This document shows, in pieces, positions 27,115-34,712 of a DNA stretch of 64,000 bases. The position numbers and the translations under genes were made by a program. The stretch's first letter is position 1. Every line of letters starts with the position of its first letter. The stretch is from an uncultured Odoribacter sp. Lineage in GTDB: Bacteria; Bacteroidota; Bacteroidia; Bacteroidales; Marinifilaceae. Below the pieces are notes generated by a model. The model worked only from the letters and a program-made list of their open reading frames with translations. It was not told the DNA's origin and searched no databases. Where the stretch lies: assembly GCA_910578105.1 (NCBI GenBank), contig CAJTPD010000001.1, forward strand, positions 310,001-374,000. Reading direction: 5' to 3'.

Positions 27115-27303
27115 ATGGCAAAGAAAAGTAAAGGAAACAGAGTACAGGTGATTCTGGAATGTACGGAGCAGAAAGAATCAGGTGTGCCGGGAATGTCTCG
27201 GTATATTACTACTAAAAACAGAAAGAATACTCCGGAGAGATTGGAACTGAAAAAGTACAATCCCTATTTGAAAAAAGTTACATTACACCGAGAGATAAAA
27301 TAA
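27115..27303 (+). CDS. rpmG: 50S ribosomal protein L33
   Basis: 62 residues. MAKKSKGNRVQVILECTEQK, then YITTKNRKNTPERLELKKYNP, typical of L33. The zinc-binding cysteine pairs of the C+ form are absent (only one Cys), so this is the zinc-independent type. 11 bp after rpmB. Confidence 0.96.
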   Translation: MAKKSKGNRVQVILECTEQKESGVPGMSRYITTKNRKNTPERLELKKYNPYLKKVTLHREIK

Positions 27304-27310
27304 TTGAACT

Positions 27311-27463
27311 ATGGCAAAGAAAGTTGTTGCAACATTGAAGACCGGAGATGGCAGAGGTTATGCAAAAGTAATCAAAATGGTTAAGTCTCCGAAGAGTGGT
27401 GCCTATATGTTCAAAGAACAGATGGTGACTACTGATCAGGTGAAAGAAGTTCTGAAAAAATAA
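27311..27463 (+). CDS. DUF4295 family protein
   Basis: 50 residues (MAKKVVATLKTGDGRGYAKV at the start, ending QVKEVLKK). This tiny basic protein follows rpmG in most Bacteroidota genomes and is probably ribosome-associated; its function is not established. It starts 7 bp after the rpmG stop. Confidence 0.9.
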   Translation: MAKKVVATLKTGDGRGYAKVIKMVKSPKSGAYMFKEQMVTTDQVKEVLKK

Positions 27464-27485
27464 GAACTGCTGATAAGAGGATATG

Positions 27486-27515
27486 AGAGGATAGATTTTT
27501 CTGTCCTCTTTTTTT
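27486..27515 (+). terminator. Intrinsic terminator of the rpmB operon
   Basis: AGAGGA (27486-27491) pairs with TCCTCT (27504-27509) and continues through TAG/CTG-like inner bases, followed by seven or more T. Confidence 0.7.
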
Positions 27516-27554
27516 ATAGATTTTTTGGAAAAGAGATATGTAATACCCTTAAAG

Positions 27555-27581
27555 GAAATGACTGGTTGTACCAGTCATTTC
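27555..27581 (-). terminator. Hairpin downstream of tRNA-fMet
   Basis: 11-bp perfect arms with a 5-nt loop, 3 nt beyond the tRNA 3' end on the minus strand. It may end tRNA transcription, although the T run is poor. Confidence 0.5.
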
Positions 27582-27584
27582 TTG

Positions 27585-27656
<72 letters not shown>

Positions 27657-27682
27657 ATCTTTGTAAAATTCATATTACAATA

Positions 27683-27690
27683 CAAAGGTA
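27683..27690 (-). promoter_or_regulatory. -7 element (TACCTTTG) of tRNA-fMet
   Basis: Minus-strand TACCTTTG about 27 bp upstream of the tRNA 5' end. Confidence 0.45.
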
Positions 27691-27773
27691 GTAATAAGTT
27701 CAGGAAGTACAAATATTATATCATGTATTTTTGTTTGTGGAGAATATATGTTGCACGCATCCCCATGTGTCCG

Positions 27774-27874
27774 GAAGCAAAAAAGAAAAGCAGCTACTTT
27801 CGTAACTGCTTTATTTTGAGGTGGTAGCACCTGGAATCGAACCAGGGACACAAGGATTTTCAGTCCTTTGCTCT
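27774..27874 (+). repeat. Left direct repeat of the island (att-like)
   Basis: Matches 38147-38247 with about three mismatches over 101 bp, then continues after the 32-nt insertion at 27907-27926. It covers the tRNA-Phe body and its terminator hairpin. Confidence 0.85.
27787..27812 (-). terminator. Terminator hairpin behind the left tRNA-Phe copy
   Basis: 10-bp stem (27787-27796 / 27803-27812, one G-U in the RNA) followed on the minus strand by a T-rich stretch. The same hairpin is at 38160-38185. Confidence 0.6.
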
Positions 27875-27926
27875 CCTTCGGCCTCAAAAGCTACGCTTTT
27901 GACGCTACCGACTGAGCTATGCCACC
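27822..27926 (-). tRNA. tRNA-Phe (GAA) copy with a 32-nt D-arm insertion, probably not functional
   Basis: Outside the insertion the sequence equals the intact tRNA-Phe at 38195-38267. The insertion (27875-27906 in one placement) falls between the D loop and the 3' half of the D stem, lengthening the gene to 105 nt. It holds a perfect 8-bp hairpin, TCAAAAGC-TAC-GCTTTTGA, at 27884-27902. Bacterial tRNA introns of this size and place are not known to me, so I take it as a disrupted copy. It lacks the tRNA promoter that precedes the right copy. Confidence 0.6.
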
Positions 27927-27963
27927 TTTTGCAGTTATTAATTTCTTCCTGTTTTCTTGTCTT

Positions 27964-27984
27964 GGTTCAAACATAGTTCAAACA
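27964..27984 (+). repeat. GGTTCAAACA iterons, left end of island
   Basis: GGTTCAAACA at 27964-27973 and GTTCAAACA at 27976-27984, in the same orientation as three copies at the right end. Probable integrase arm-type binding sites. The remainder of 27927-28404 is AT-rich and holds only a weak minus-strand ORF and its terminator. Confidence 0.6.
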
Positions 27985-28210
27985 AGTTACTTTTTCCATG
28001 TAGTTAATAATACGGTTAATTCTCTCTTGGTTGTGTCTGTTATTTATTCTTCATAGGCAATCATATTTAAAGTTTATACTTCCTGTCTATCATAACAGAG
28101 TAATAAAATACTGACTTTATATACTCCTGTACTCATATTCTTTCGGTTGGTGGAAATTTTCTCAAAGGTATATAAGAGTAGATTTTTTGTATTTTTCCAC
28201 CACTATAAAA

Positions 28211-28239
28211 AAAGCCAACAACGGGTGTGCTGCTGACTT
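28211..28239 (-). terminator. Intrinsic terminator, minus strand, left island end
   Basis: On the minus strand AGTCAGCAGC pairs with GTTGTTGGCT (10 pairs including G-U) over a 6-nt loop, followed by seven T. It lies about 25 bp after the stop of a small minus-strand ORF. Confidence 0.6.
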
Positions 28240-28262
28240 TTGTTGTTAGTAATCTTGACAAT

Positions 28263-28430
28263 TTACTTTCGTGTTCTATTCAGTTTTTCTTGAAAATCTT
28301 TTTGAGAAGGTAAGATTTTGGTTAATTCTTTCAAGATAATATCAGCAGGGGAATAATAATAAAGAAAAAACCGGACATTGTAAACTATATAGACATCTAC
28401 TGATATGGAAATCCCTTTTATCAAATACAT
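28263..28430 (-). CDS. Possible small protein of 55 residues
   Basis: ATG 28430 to TAA 28263. The translation begins MYLIKGISISVDVYIVYNV and ends with the charged stretch LPSQKDFQEKLNRTRK. It is not recognised. Support: a minus-strand terminator follows at 28211-28239. Against: it overlaps the start of the PLD gene by 26 bp and has no clear ribosome binding site. It might be the remnant of a longer gene. Confidence 0.25.
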   Translation of the reverse strand: MYLIKGISISVDVYIVYNVRFFLYYYSPADIILKELTKILPSQKDFQEKLNRTRK

Positions 28431-28917
28431 AGCTGACACACAGCATTATGACGATGTATTGGCACGTGCTGTTTCAGTAAAGCATACGTTGTGGATAGGA
28501 ACAGCCCACATAAAGGATGTGTATGTAAAATCAGGCATGTCAGCAGTTTCTCTGTTAGTGGTATTTGATAAGCTCGTCAAGAAAAATGTAGCAATCCGCC
28601 TTATTCATGCCAAAGAGCCGGGACCTATATTCAGAGAAGAACATAAGAAATTTCCTTCTCTGTGGTCGTCAATGGAAATGACACTATGTCCGCGTGTTCA
28701 TTTCAAGCTGATGATATTCGATATGGAAACGGCATATATCGGTTCTGCCAATCTAACAGGTGCAGGTATAGGCATGAAAAGCGGACAAAAAAGGAACTTT
28801 GAGGCAGGTATTCTGACGAATGAGCCATCACTTGTCAATGCCGCTGATGAAGTGTGGCGTGGAAAGTTTTGTGAAAAATGTGGCAGAAAGAGCTATTGTG
28901 GTGGCCCAATTCGTTGA
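28405..28917 (+). CDS. PLD-family protein with C-terminal Cys4 motif
   Basis: 170 residues, one phospholipase-D-like domain with a single H-x-K-x4-D motif (HFKLMIFD, about 99-106) followed by AYIGSANLTGAG, so the active enzyme would be a dimer. Two further cysteine pairs at the C-terminus (FCEKCGRKSYCGG) look like a small zinc knuckle. Known relatives are annotated only as phospholipase D-like proteins; in defence loci PLD domains usually act as nucleases. The gene has no partner overlapping it and is separated by 88 bp and a promoter from the WYL operon. Confidence 0.75.
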   Translation: MEIPFIKYIADTQHYDDVLARAVSVKHTLWIGTAHIKDVYVKSGMSAVSLLVVFDKLVKKNVAIRLIHAKEPGPIFREEHKKFPSLWSSMEMTLCPRVHFKLMIFDMETAYIGSANLTGAGIGMKSGQKRNFEAGILTNEPSLVNAADEVWRGKFCEKCGRKSYCGGPIR

Positions 28918-28974
28918 AGTACAGGTTTGAAAATCAAAGCACAACCTATGCCATATTTTTTCATGGATTTTGCG

Positions 28975-28982
28975 TAACTTTG
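28975..28982 (+). promoter_or_regulatory. -7 element (TAACTTTG) of the WYL operon
   Basis: TAACTTTG 23 bp before the ATG at 29006, the likely promoter for the whole five-gene unit. Confidence 0.5.
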
Positions 28983-29005
28983 CAATCATAACAATTTAAT
29001 GGTTT

Positions 29006-29980
29006 ATGGCAGCAAATATATTTGGTCGCTATGTTTGGCTGATAGAACAGTTCAGACGCTATGGACGCTTGACATATGAGGAAATCAATGACCACTGGCA
29101 TAAGAGCGGTTTAAGCTACGGTGACAATGACGACCTTGCTTTGCGTACTTTCCACAATCATCGCAAAGCCATTTTTGATATTTTTGAGGTAGATATTGCT
29201 TGTGACGTAAAAGGAGGATATAAATACTATATCAACAATCGGGGAGAATTGGAAAGCGATAATCTACGTATTTGGTTGATAGATTCTTATACGGCTATGA
29301 ACCAGATATAAGCTGATAGGAAACTGAAAGGACGTATCATATTCGAAAATGTTCCATCGGGGCACAAATGGCTCAATGTCATTACCAATGCTATGCGTAA
29401 CAACCAAGTGCTGAACATTACTCACCACGGTTTTGGGAAACCCGAACCGTGGAGTTTTGATATTGAACCATACTATCTTAAAGTAGTAAAAAGACGTTGG
29501 TACATATTAGCTCGCAGTCCTTACTATTCGGAACGTAACTGCCAAAAGAACAAAACCGATGGCGGCAATTGTCCGGAGAATGTATATATGGTATATGCGC
29601 TTGACCGCATCTTGGATTGCTATTCTACGAAAGCTACATTCAGTATGAACGAAAATTTTGATATAAATGAATACTATCGTGGATGTTGTGGTATCATCCA
29701 TTCCGACGAGGAACCAGTCAGGGTTATCCTCAAGGCATACGGCGGAGGGGCGGACTATATCCGTACACTTCCCTTGCACGAATCTCAACGTGAATTAGTG
29801 GAACGCAAAGACGATGAAGCATCCTATTTCGAACTTAACGTATGCCCAACATACGATTTATATCAGTCGTTGCTGGCACAGGCCGACCAAATAGAGGTCA
29901 TTGAACCGGAATCGGTGCGTCGTCAGATGCGAAACTTTGCTAAGAACCTCATGTCGTACTATAAAGAAGAGAAAGAATAA
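29006..29980 (+). pseudogene. HTH-WYL transcriptional regulator interrupted by an in-frame stop
   Basis: The frame is open from ATG 29006 to a TAA at 29309-29311, then continues in the same frame to 29980 (AMNQI-stop-ADRKLKGRIIF...). The first 100 residues form a winged-helix (RYVWLIEQFRRYGRLTYEEINDHW, then LRTFHNHRKAIFDIF). The second part is the WYL domain (FDIEPYYLKVVKRRWYILARSP, VYALDRI) plus a C-terminal extension. A single base change, for example CAA to TAA, would explain the stop. Intact relatives such as CapW and BrxR repress neighbouring defence genes until infection. The distal half could start at ATG 29393, but without visible ribosome binding site. Its end overlaps the exonuclease start (TAATG). 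Confidence 0.8.
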
Positions 29981-30498
29981 TGATAGACGAATTAAATTTT
30001 ATAGCAATAGATTTTGAGACAGCAACAGGAAAGCGAACTTCTATTTGTGAAGTCGGTATCTGTGTAGTACGTAACGGCGAAATTGCAGAAACTCGTTCTT
30101 GGCTTGTGCAGCCAGAAGACAATCTGTACAGCTATTGGAATATGCAATGTCATGGTATCACACCAGAAGACACTGAAAATTCACCCTTTTTTCCAGAGGT
30201 CTGGGAAGAGATAGAGCGGCTGTATCTTGACGAGTTCGATACTTTTGTGGCACACAATGCACCATTCGACCGTAGCTGCTTAGAACACTCTGCCCAACTG
30301 TATCGCTTGCATCTGCCGGAATTGAAATGGCAATGTACATTGAAGATAGCCAGGCAGGTTTATGACTTTGGTTGCAATACTCTTGGTTACCTTTGCGAAC
30401 AACTCGGTATTCCTGAAGGCACGCACCATAGAGCAGGAGATGATGCGGAAATGTGCGCGAGGCTGTATTTGAGAGAACTGGAGAATATATCAGAATAG
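29980..30498 (+). CDS. DEDDh-type 3'-5' exonuclease
   Basis: 172 residues, a single DnaQ-like domain. Exo I: AIDFETATG (Asp and Glu ligands at about 10 and 12). Exo II: VAHNAPFDRS. Exo III: HHRAGDDAEM with His and Asp. This set is complete for a two-metal 3'-5' exonuclease on DNA or RNA. The start codon overlaps the WYL stop by one base, and the nuclease is 11 bp before the DUF262 gene. In this place it may process nucleic acid as part of a defence system. Stand-alone DnaQ-like enzymes also serve repair or RNA turnover; context favours the first. Confidence 0.87.
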   Translation: MIDELNFIAIDFETATGKRTSICEVGICVVRNGEIAETRSWLVQPEDNLYSYWNMQCHGITPEDTENSPFFPEVWEEIERLYLDEFDTFVAHNAPFDRSCLEHSAQLYRLHLPELKWQCTLKIARQVYDFGCNTLGYLCEQLGIPEGTHHRAGDDAEMCARLYLRELENISE

Positions 30499-30509
30499 CA
30501 CTTATTGTT

Positions 30510-32288
30510 ATGAAAACAAAATTATCTATACGAGAATATTTTAGCCTTGATAAGAAATTTATCATTCCATCTTATCAACGAGGTTATAAGTGGGGAATTG
30601 CTGGCAAAGACGGAAAGACTGCGGCTCAAATATTGGTGAGAGATATTAAGTCTGCCATGCAACGAAATCAGGCATCGCAATATTTTATTCAAGGTATTAC
30701 TTGCTATGAAAACACAAATAATGATTTGATTCTAATCGATGGGCAACAGCGAACCACGACGATATTGCTGTTATTGGCAACCATACTGGAAAATGATGTT
30801 GACAGAAAAGAACTTCTTTTCAAGGGTAAAGAGTTGAAATTGAAATACGACATCAGAACCAGCTCACATGATTTTTTGGAAAAATATTGTAAAAAGAAGA
30901 GTGTAGATGAGTATAAAGATACCCAAGATATCTACTATTTCAAGAAAGCGATTGAAAGTATGGAATTACAGTTGGACAAGATTGAGATTGAAGATTTCTG
31001 TAAATTTTTGCTTGACCAAACTTTTTTGTTTGTAATTACCGTTGACGAGTCAGAAGCCACAAATGTGTTTTCCATGATGAATGGCAACAAGGCATTTATG
31101 ACATGTGACGAATTGGTAAAAGCTGACTTCCTTTGTAAGACCTCCAATATTCATCAAGCAACAGCGAATCCAACACCAATAAATAGTGTGGAAGAAGCAC
31201 TGGCTGTATTGAAAGAACAAATCAGACAGGAAAATGCCGACGAATGGGAAAACAATGCCTCGAGAAGTCGGATGTCGCGAGAGTGGGATAAATGGCTCTA
31301 TTGGTGGAATCGTCCAGAGGTACGGCGTTTTTACCGGTGTGGTAAAGATATGATGGGGCATCTGCTTAAATATTTCTGTATTGTCAGCAATAGTAAAATA
31401 GCCTATACCAATGACATCAATGTCCTTACCGACACTTTTGAGCAGTTCCAAAGCTTCTTCTTGACTCAACATCCCGAAGATGTGGATAATAGGGTAAAGA
31501 TGAATTTTGAACGACTCAGAAAATTACAGAAAAGATTTGAAGACATCTACAACGATTACAAAACCTACAACCGATTAGGCTTTCTTTTGCAAATCCTTCA
31601 ATCCGAAGAAAGAGAAGAAGCTATACTTTATTTTCTTGGCAAACAGCATACACTTGACGATTACGACAGATATGTCAAGTTCAAAATGGTTGGAGCGACA
31701 GCACAAGAGATTGAAGCTTACGATACTACGGCACAGGAATCAATAAAAGGTAAAGTGTTAGATGCCTATAATGTCCTTAAATCCAATAACCTCTATAACT
31801 ATGATGATAAAAAGCTATATGCTTTCAGATACTTGTATTACAAAAACATTGTAGAATCCGATAAGCGTAAACAACAATTTGAATTTTTCTATTGGGATAA
31901 AGAGGATAAAGATTTCAGGTCAATGTGGGACGCTCACTCATTAGAGCATATATGGCCAAAATTCAAAGTATCTGAGGCTCCCTCCTCTACAAAATCTGTA
32001 CTTTCAGAAGATTTAGAAAATGAAGGTGTTTCCCAACACTGTTTAGGCAACTTGGTGTATTTACACAGAAAGGACAATTCAAAATTCAAAGACAGAACTC
32101 CTGAAGAAAAGAAAGACATATATTTCAATCTCGATGAAAAGATTTATTCAAGAAGTCTTCTTCACACTATGGCTGCTTTTGGTGGCAAGCAATGGAACAT
32201 CGAGAATGTACCGTCTATCATCAAACAGAATTATGATTTAGAAATAAGCAAAATTAGAGAACTGTATGGAATCGAAGATGAACAATAG
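30510..32288 (+). CDS. DUF262 + DUF1524 (GmrSD-like) nuclease
   Basis: 592 residues from ATG 30510; an upstream GTG/ATG-like extension overlaps the exonuclease and lacks domain homology. The N-terminal DUF262 (GmrS-like, ParB-fold NTPase) has IPSYQRGYKWG (YQR at 22-24) and DGQQRTTT (77-84), and a helical part with VFSMMNGNKAFMTCDELVK. The C-terminal DUF1524 (GmrD-like His-Me finger nuclease) has SLEHIWPK (about 476-483) and LGNLVYLHRKDNSKF (about 512-526). Such fused proteins are type IV restriction enzymes that cut modified phage DNA, or SspE-like nickases. Specificity here is unknown. Confidence 0.85.
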   Translation: MKTKLSIREYFSLDKKFIIPSYQRGYKWGIAGKDGKTAAQILVRDIKSAMQRNQASQYFIQGITCYENTNNDLILIDGQQRTTTILLLLATILENDVDRKELLFKGKELKLKYDIRTSSHDFLEKYCKKKSVDEYKDTQDIYYFKKAIESMELQLDKIEIEDFCKFLLDQTFLFVITVDESEATNVFSMMNGNKAFMTCDELVKADFLCKTSNIHQATANPTPINSVEEALAVLKEQIRQENADEWENNASRSRMSREWDKWLYWWNRPEVRRFYRCGKDMMGHLLKYFCIVSNSKIAYTNDINVLTDTFEQFQSFFLTQHPEDVDNRVKMNFERLRKLQKRFEDIYNDYKTYNRLGFLLQILQSEEREEAILYFLGKQHTLDDYDRYVKFKMVGATAQEIEAYDTTAQESIKGKVLDAYNVLKSNNLYNYDDKKLYAFRYLYYKNIVESDKRKQQFEFFYWDKEDKDFRSMWDAHSLEHIWPKFKVSEAPSSTKSVLSEDLENEGVSQHCLGNLVYLHRKDNSKFKDRTPEEKKDIYFNLDEKIYSRSLLHTMAAFGGKQWNIENVPSIIKQNYDLEISKIRELYGIEDEQ

Positions 32289-34692
32289 GCCACTGAATAG
32301 TGGTATTAGCTATACTATATTAGAACTCTTTTCTGGCGACAGAAAAATAGTTATACCTGATATGCAAAGAGAATACTGTTGGCCGTCAACTTTATCTACT
32401 GGTCAAAACTGTTCTCTTGTCACTTCGTATGTTCGAGACCTTATTCGCTCATTCAGGGACAAGACAGACTCTCGAATGGGGCTCATATATGCTTATGAGT
32501 TACCAGCTAACCATGTTCAACTGTGTGATGGTCAACAACGAATTACAACCATATATCTCCTTGTAGGATGTCTGACAAAGATTATAAGCAATGATAGCGG
32601 GTTATATCATCAGGCTAAGGATGTGCTGATATCTGAATTTGAACGACACGATGACCATGAGCCAAGATTGCAATATGCGATAAGGGAATCAACACTTATG
32701 TTCTTACGTGACCTTGTGTCAAACTATTTTTTAGGAGAAGATACTGATATTAAAAACACAGATTGGTACTTCTCTTCATATAATGAAGATCCGAGTATAC
32801 GGAACATACTAAAAGCCATTGATGAAATCAATTCGACAGTTAGTGAAAATATTGCTGCTGGTTTATTATCGTATATATTGGGCAAAATCAGTTTTCTATA
32901 TTTTGATATGCAATCACGCAAATATGGCGAAGAACAGTTTGTTGTACTGAATACCACAGGCAAACCTCTTACACTGAGCGAACATCTTAAACCACGACTG
33001 ATTGGAGCCATGAAGGATGTTGATAATGCTACAAAGAAGAAATATTCGGATATGTGGGAATCATGGGAGCAGTTCTTTTGGGATAATCGTCCTAAAGACG
33101 ATGCCCATTCTGACTTTGTTGTTGATGATTACCTCAATGAATTTTTAAGATGGGCATTCATTTGTGAAAATGTGGAGAAGGAAATAGGGCTTTTTCGTGA
33201 TGATGCAAAGCAATATTCAAGCATTCAGAAAGTTTTAGCGGGTTCTCGCATTGATATTGTTGAATATCAAAAAGAAAAGGATATCACCAAACTTTTCGAC
33301 ACAATAGACAAATACAAAGAAGCATTGCTATTTATCATTAAAAACAACATTACGATTGATAGCGACAGCAGTTCGGACTCAAATTTCCCGGAGTACTCCA
33401 TCTGGGATATTATGCTCAAAGATGAAGAAGCCAAGCATGATGTCTATCGATTGACTACCAGACACTGTGCCACGTTGCTGCCTGTTTTAGCTTATGTAAA
33501 GGAGAAAATAGGACAGGGGCTAACTCCAATTGTTGATAATGTTATCCGCATATCCCGGATATGCTGGGAAATAGCACAGAAGAATGCTTCGAATTTCGAT
33601 GCTGTCAGACTATGTGTTTTTATCAGAAATAACGGAGACAAGGTGTTAGAGTCGTTATTATACCAAAATGAGAACCTATACACAGAATCCATTAAAAAGT
33701 CCGCACAAATCAGACTTGCTGAAGACAAGGCAATAGATGTTCTTTCTGAATATGAGAATGAGTATTGGAAACTTATACATCTTAACACAGTAAAAGGAGA
33801 AAGCGATTTTATATTTAATGTACTTGACGATGATATAAACGCCATCAGTATAAAAAAAATAGCAGAAAACTTGCGACAAACGTATGAATGCCCTACAAAC
33901 CAACTAAGACGGGTATTATTAACCTATACCGACTACTATCAAGATTCAGGATGGAGCAAAATAGGTGGTCGTTATTGCTATGCGAAAGATAGTAGCTATT
34001 TCTTTAATATGTTTCATGAAAAGAATACAAACCATCAAGTCAAAACAGAATTGCTAAACTTTCTGAGAGATATCCAGAATGAGGTTGATGTAAAATCTTT
34101 CATTGAGGGAAAACTCAGTCCAAACAACGAACCGGCTCTTGATAAAGGTTCGGAAGAGTGGAAGAAACTGGTAGCAAGATTATATAGAGACCCGTATTGG
34201 TTTGACTATGGAAGAGATAAAGGCTATGTGGCATGGAATGATTCTCGTCAATGTGGCTATATGCTGACTTCCTACAAAGTAACCGATGGGTCATTTGCTA
34301 AGATTGTTCCTACATCTCATAGAGAAGAAATTAGAAAATTGTGTAGCGAGCTGAATAAGAACACTAATAGCGATTGGAAAATCATTGAACAATGGAAATT
34401 GCGGAAACAGGTAGAAAAAGACGTTGAAGATAGAATACATCTGCTTTACCTTGAAGCCGACTTTCTATCCAACGATGAATCTTTGGGCGAACTATGTTAT
34501 TCCATTTCAACACGTAGAGTGGAGACATGGGAGCTTTTCAAATCGCGCTTACATACACAATATCCTCATGCTGAAATAGATTCAAGCAATCCTAATAGAC
34601 CCTATATGCATATTGGAAAAATACAAGGAACAGATACAGATTTAATACTTCAGACATTAACAGACACTTTAAAATTTCTTTGTTCCTTATAA
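32278..34692 (+). CDS. Second DUF262 protein, no visible HNH nuclease
   Basis: 804 residues from ATG 32278 (ATG 32266 also possible), overlapping the preceding gene by 11 bp. DUF262 core at the N-terminus: VIPDMQREYCWP and CDGQQRITTIYL (DGQQR at 84-88 from this start), then FVVLNTTGKPLTLSEHLKPRLIG. Residues about 300-804 are long helical and end in an unrecognised region with DPYWFDYGRDKGYVAW and TQYPHAEIDSSNPNRPYMHIG. No H-x-P or N-containing DUF1524 motif is seen. The tight overlap with a DUF262-DUF1524 gene suggests a paired system in which this protein is a regulatory or sensing subunit; that is inference. Confidence 0.78.
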   Translation: MNNRPLNSGISYTILELFSGDRKIVIPDMQREYCWPSTLSTGQNCSLVTSYVRDLIRSFRDKTDSRMGLIYAYELPANHVQLCDGQQRITTIYLLVGCLTKIISNDSGLYHQAKDVLISEFERHDDHEPRLQYAIRESTLMFLRDLVSNYFLGEDTDIKNTDWYFSSYNEDPSIRNILKAIDEINSTVSENIAAGLLSYILGKISFLYFDMQSRKYGEEQFVVLNTTGKPLTLSEHLKPRLIGAMKDVDNATKKKYSDMWESWEQFFWDNRPKDDAHSDFVVDDYLNEFLRWAFICENVEKEIGLFRDDAKQYSSIQKVLAGSRIDIVEYQKEKDITKLFDTIDKYKEALLFIIKNNITIDSDSSSDSNFPEYSIWDIMLKDEEAKHDVYRLTTRHCATLLPVLAYVKEKIGQGLTPIVDNVIRISRICWEIAQKNASNFDAVRLCVFIRNNGDKVLESLLYQNENLYTESIKKSAQIRLAEDKAIDVLSEYENEYWKLIHLNTVKGESDFIFNVLDDDINAISIKKIAENLRQTYECPTNQLRRVLLTYTDYYQDSGWSKIGGRYCYAKDSSYFFNMFHEKNTNHQVKTELLNFLRDIQNEVDVKSFIEGKLSPNNEPALDKGSEEWKKLVARLYRDPYWFDYGRDKGYVAWNDSRQCGYMLTSYKVTDGSFAKIVPTSHREEIRKLCSELNKNTNSDWKIIEQWKLRKQVEKDVEDRIHLLYLEADFLSNDESLGELCYSISTRRVETWELFKSRLHTQYPHAEIDSSNPNRPYMHIGKIQGTDTDLILQTLTDTLKFLCSL

Positions 34693-34712
34693 TTTAGATA
34701 AAGCTATTAAAA

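Noticed and set aside
30453..30509. Upstream extension of the DUF262-DUF1524 gene
   Set aside because: It overlaps the exonuclease gene out of frame and has no family match; ATG 30510 opens the DUF262 domain.
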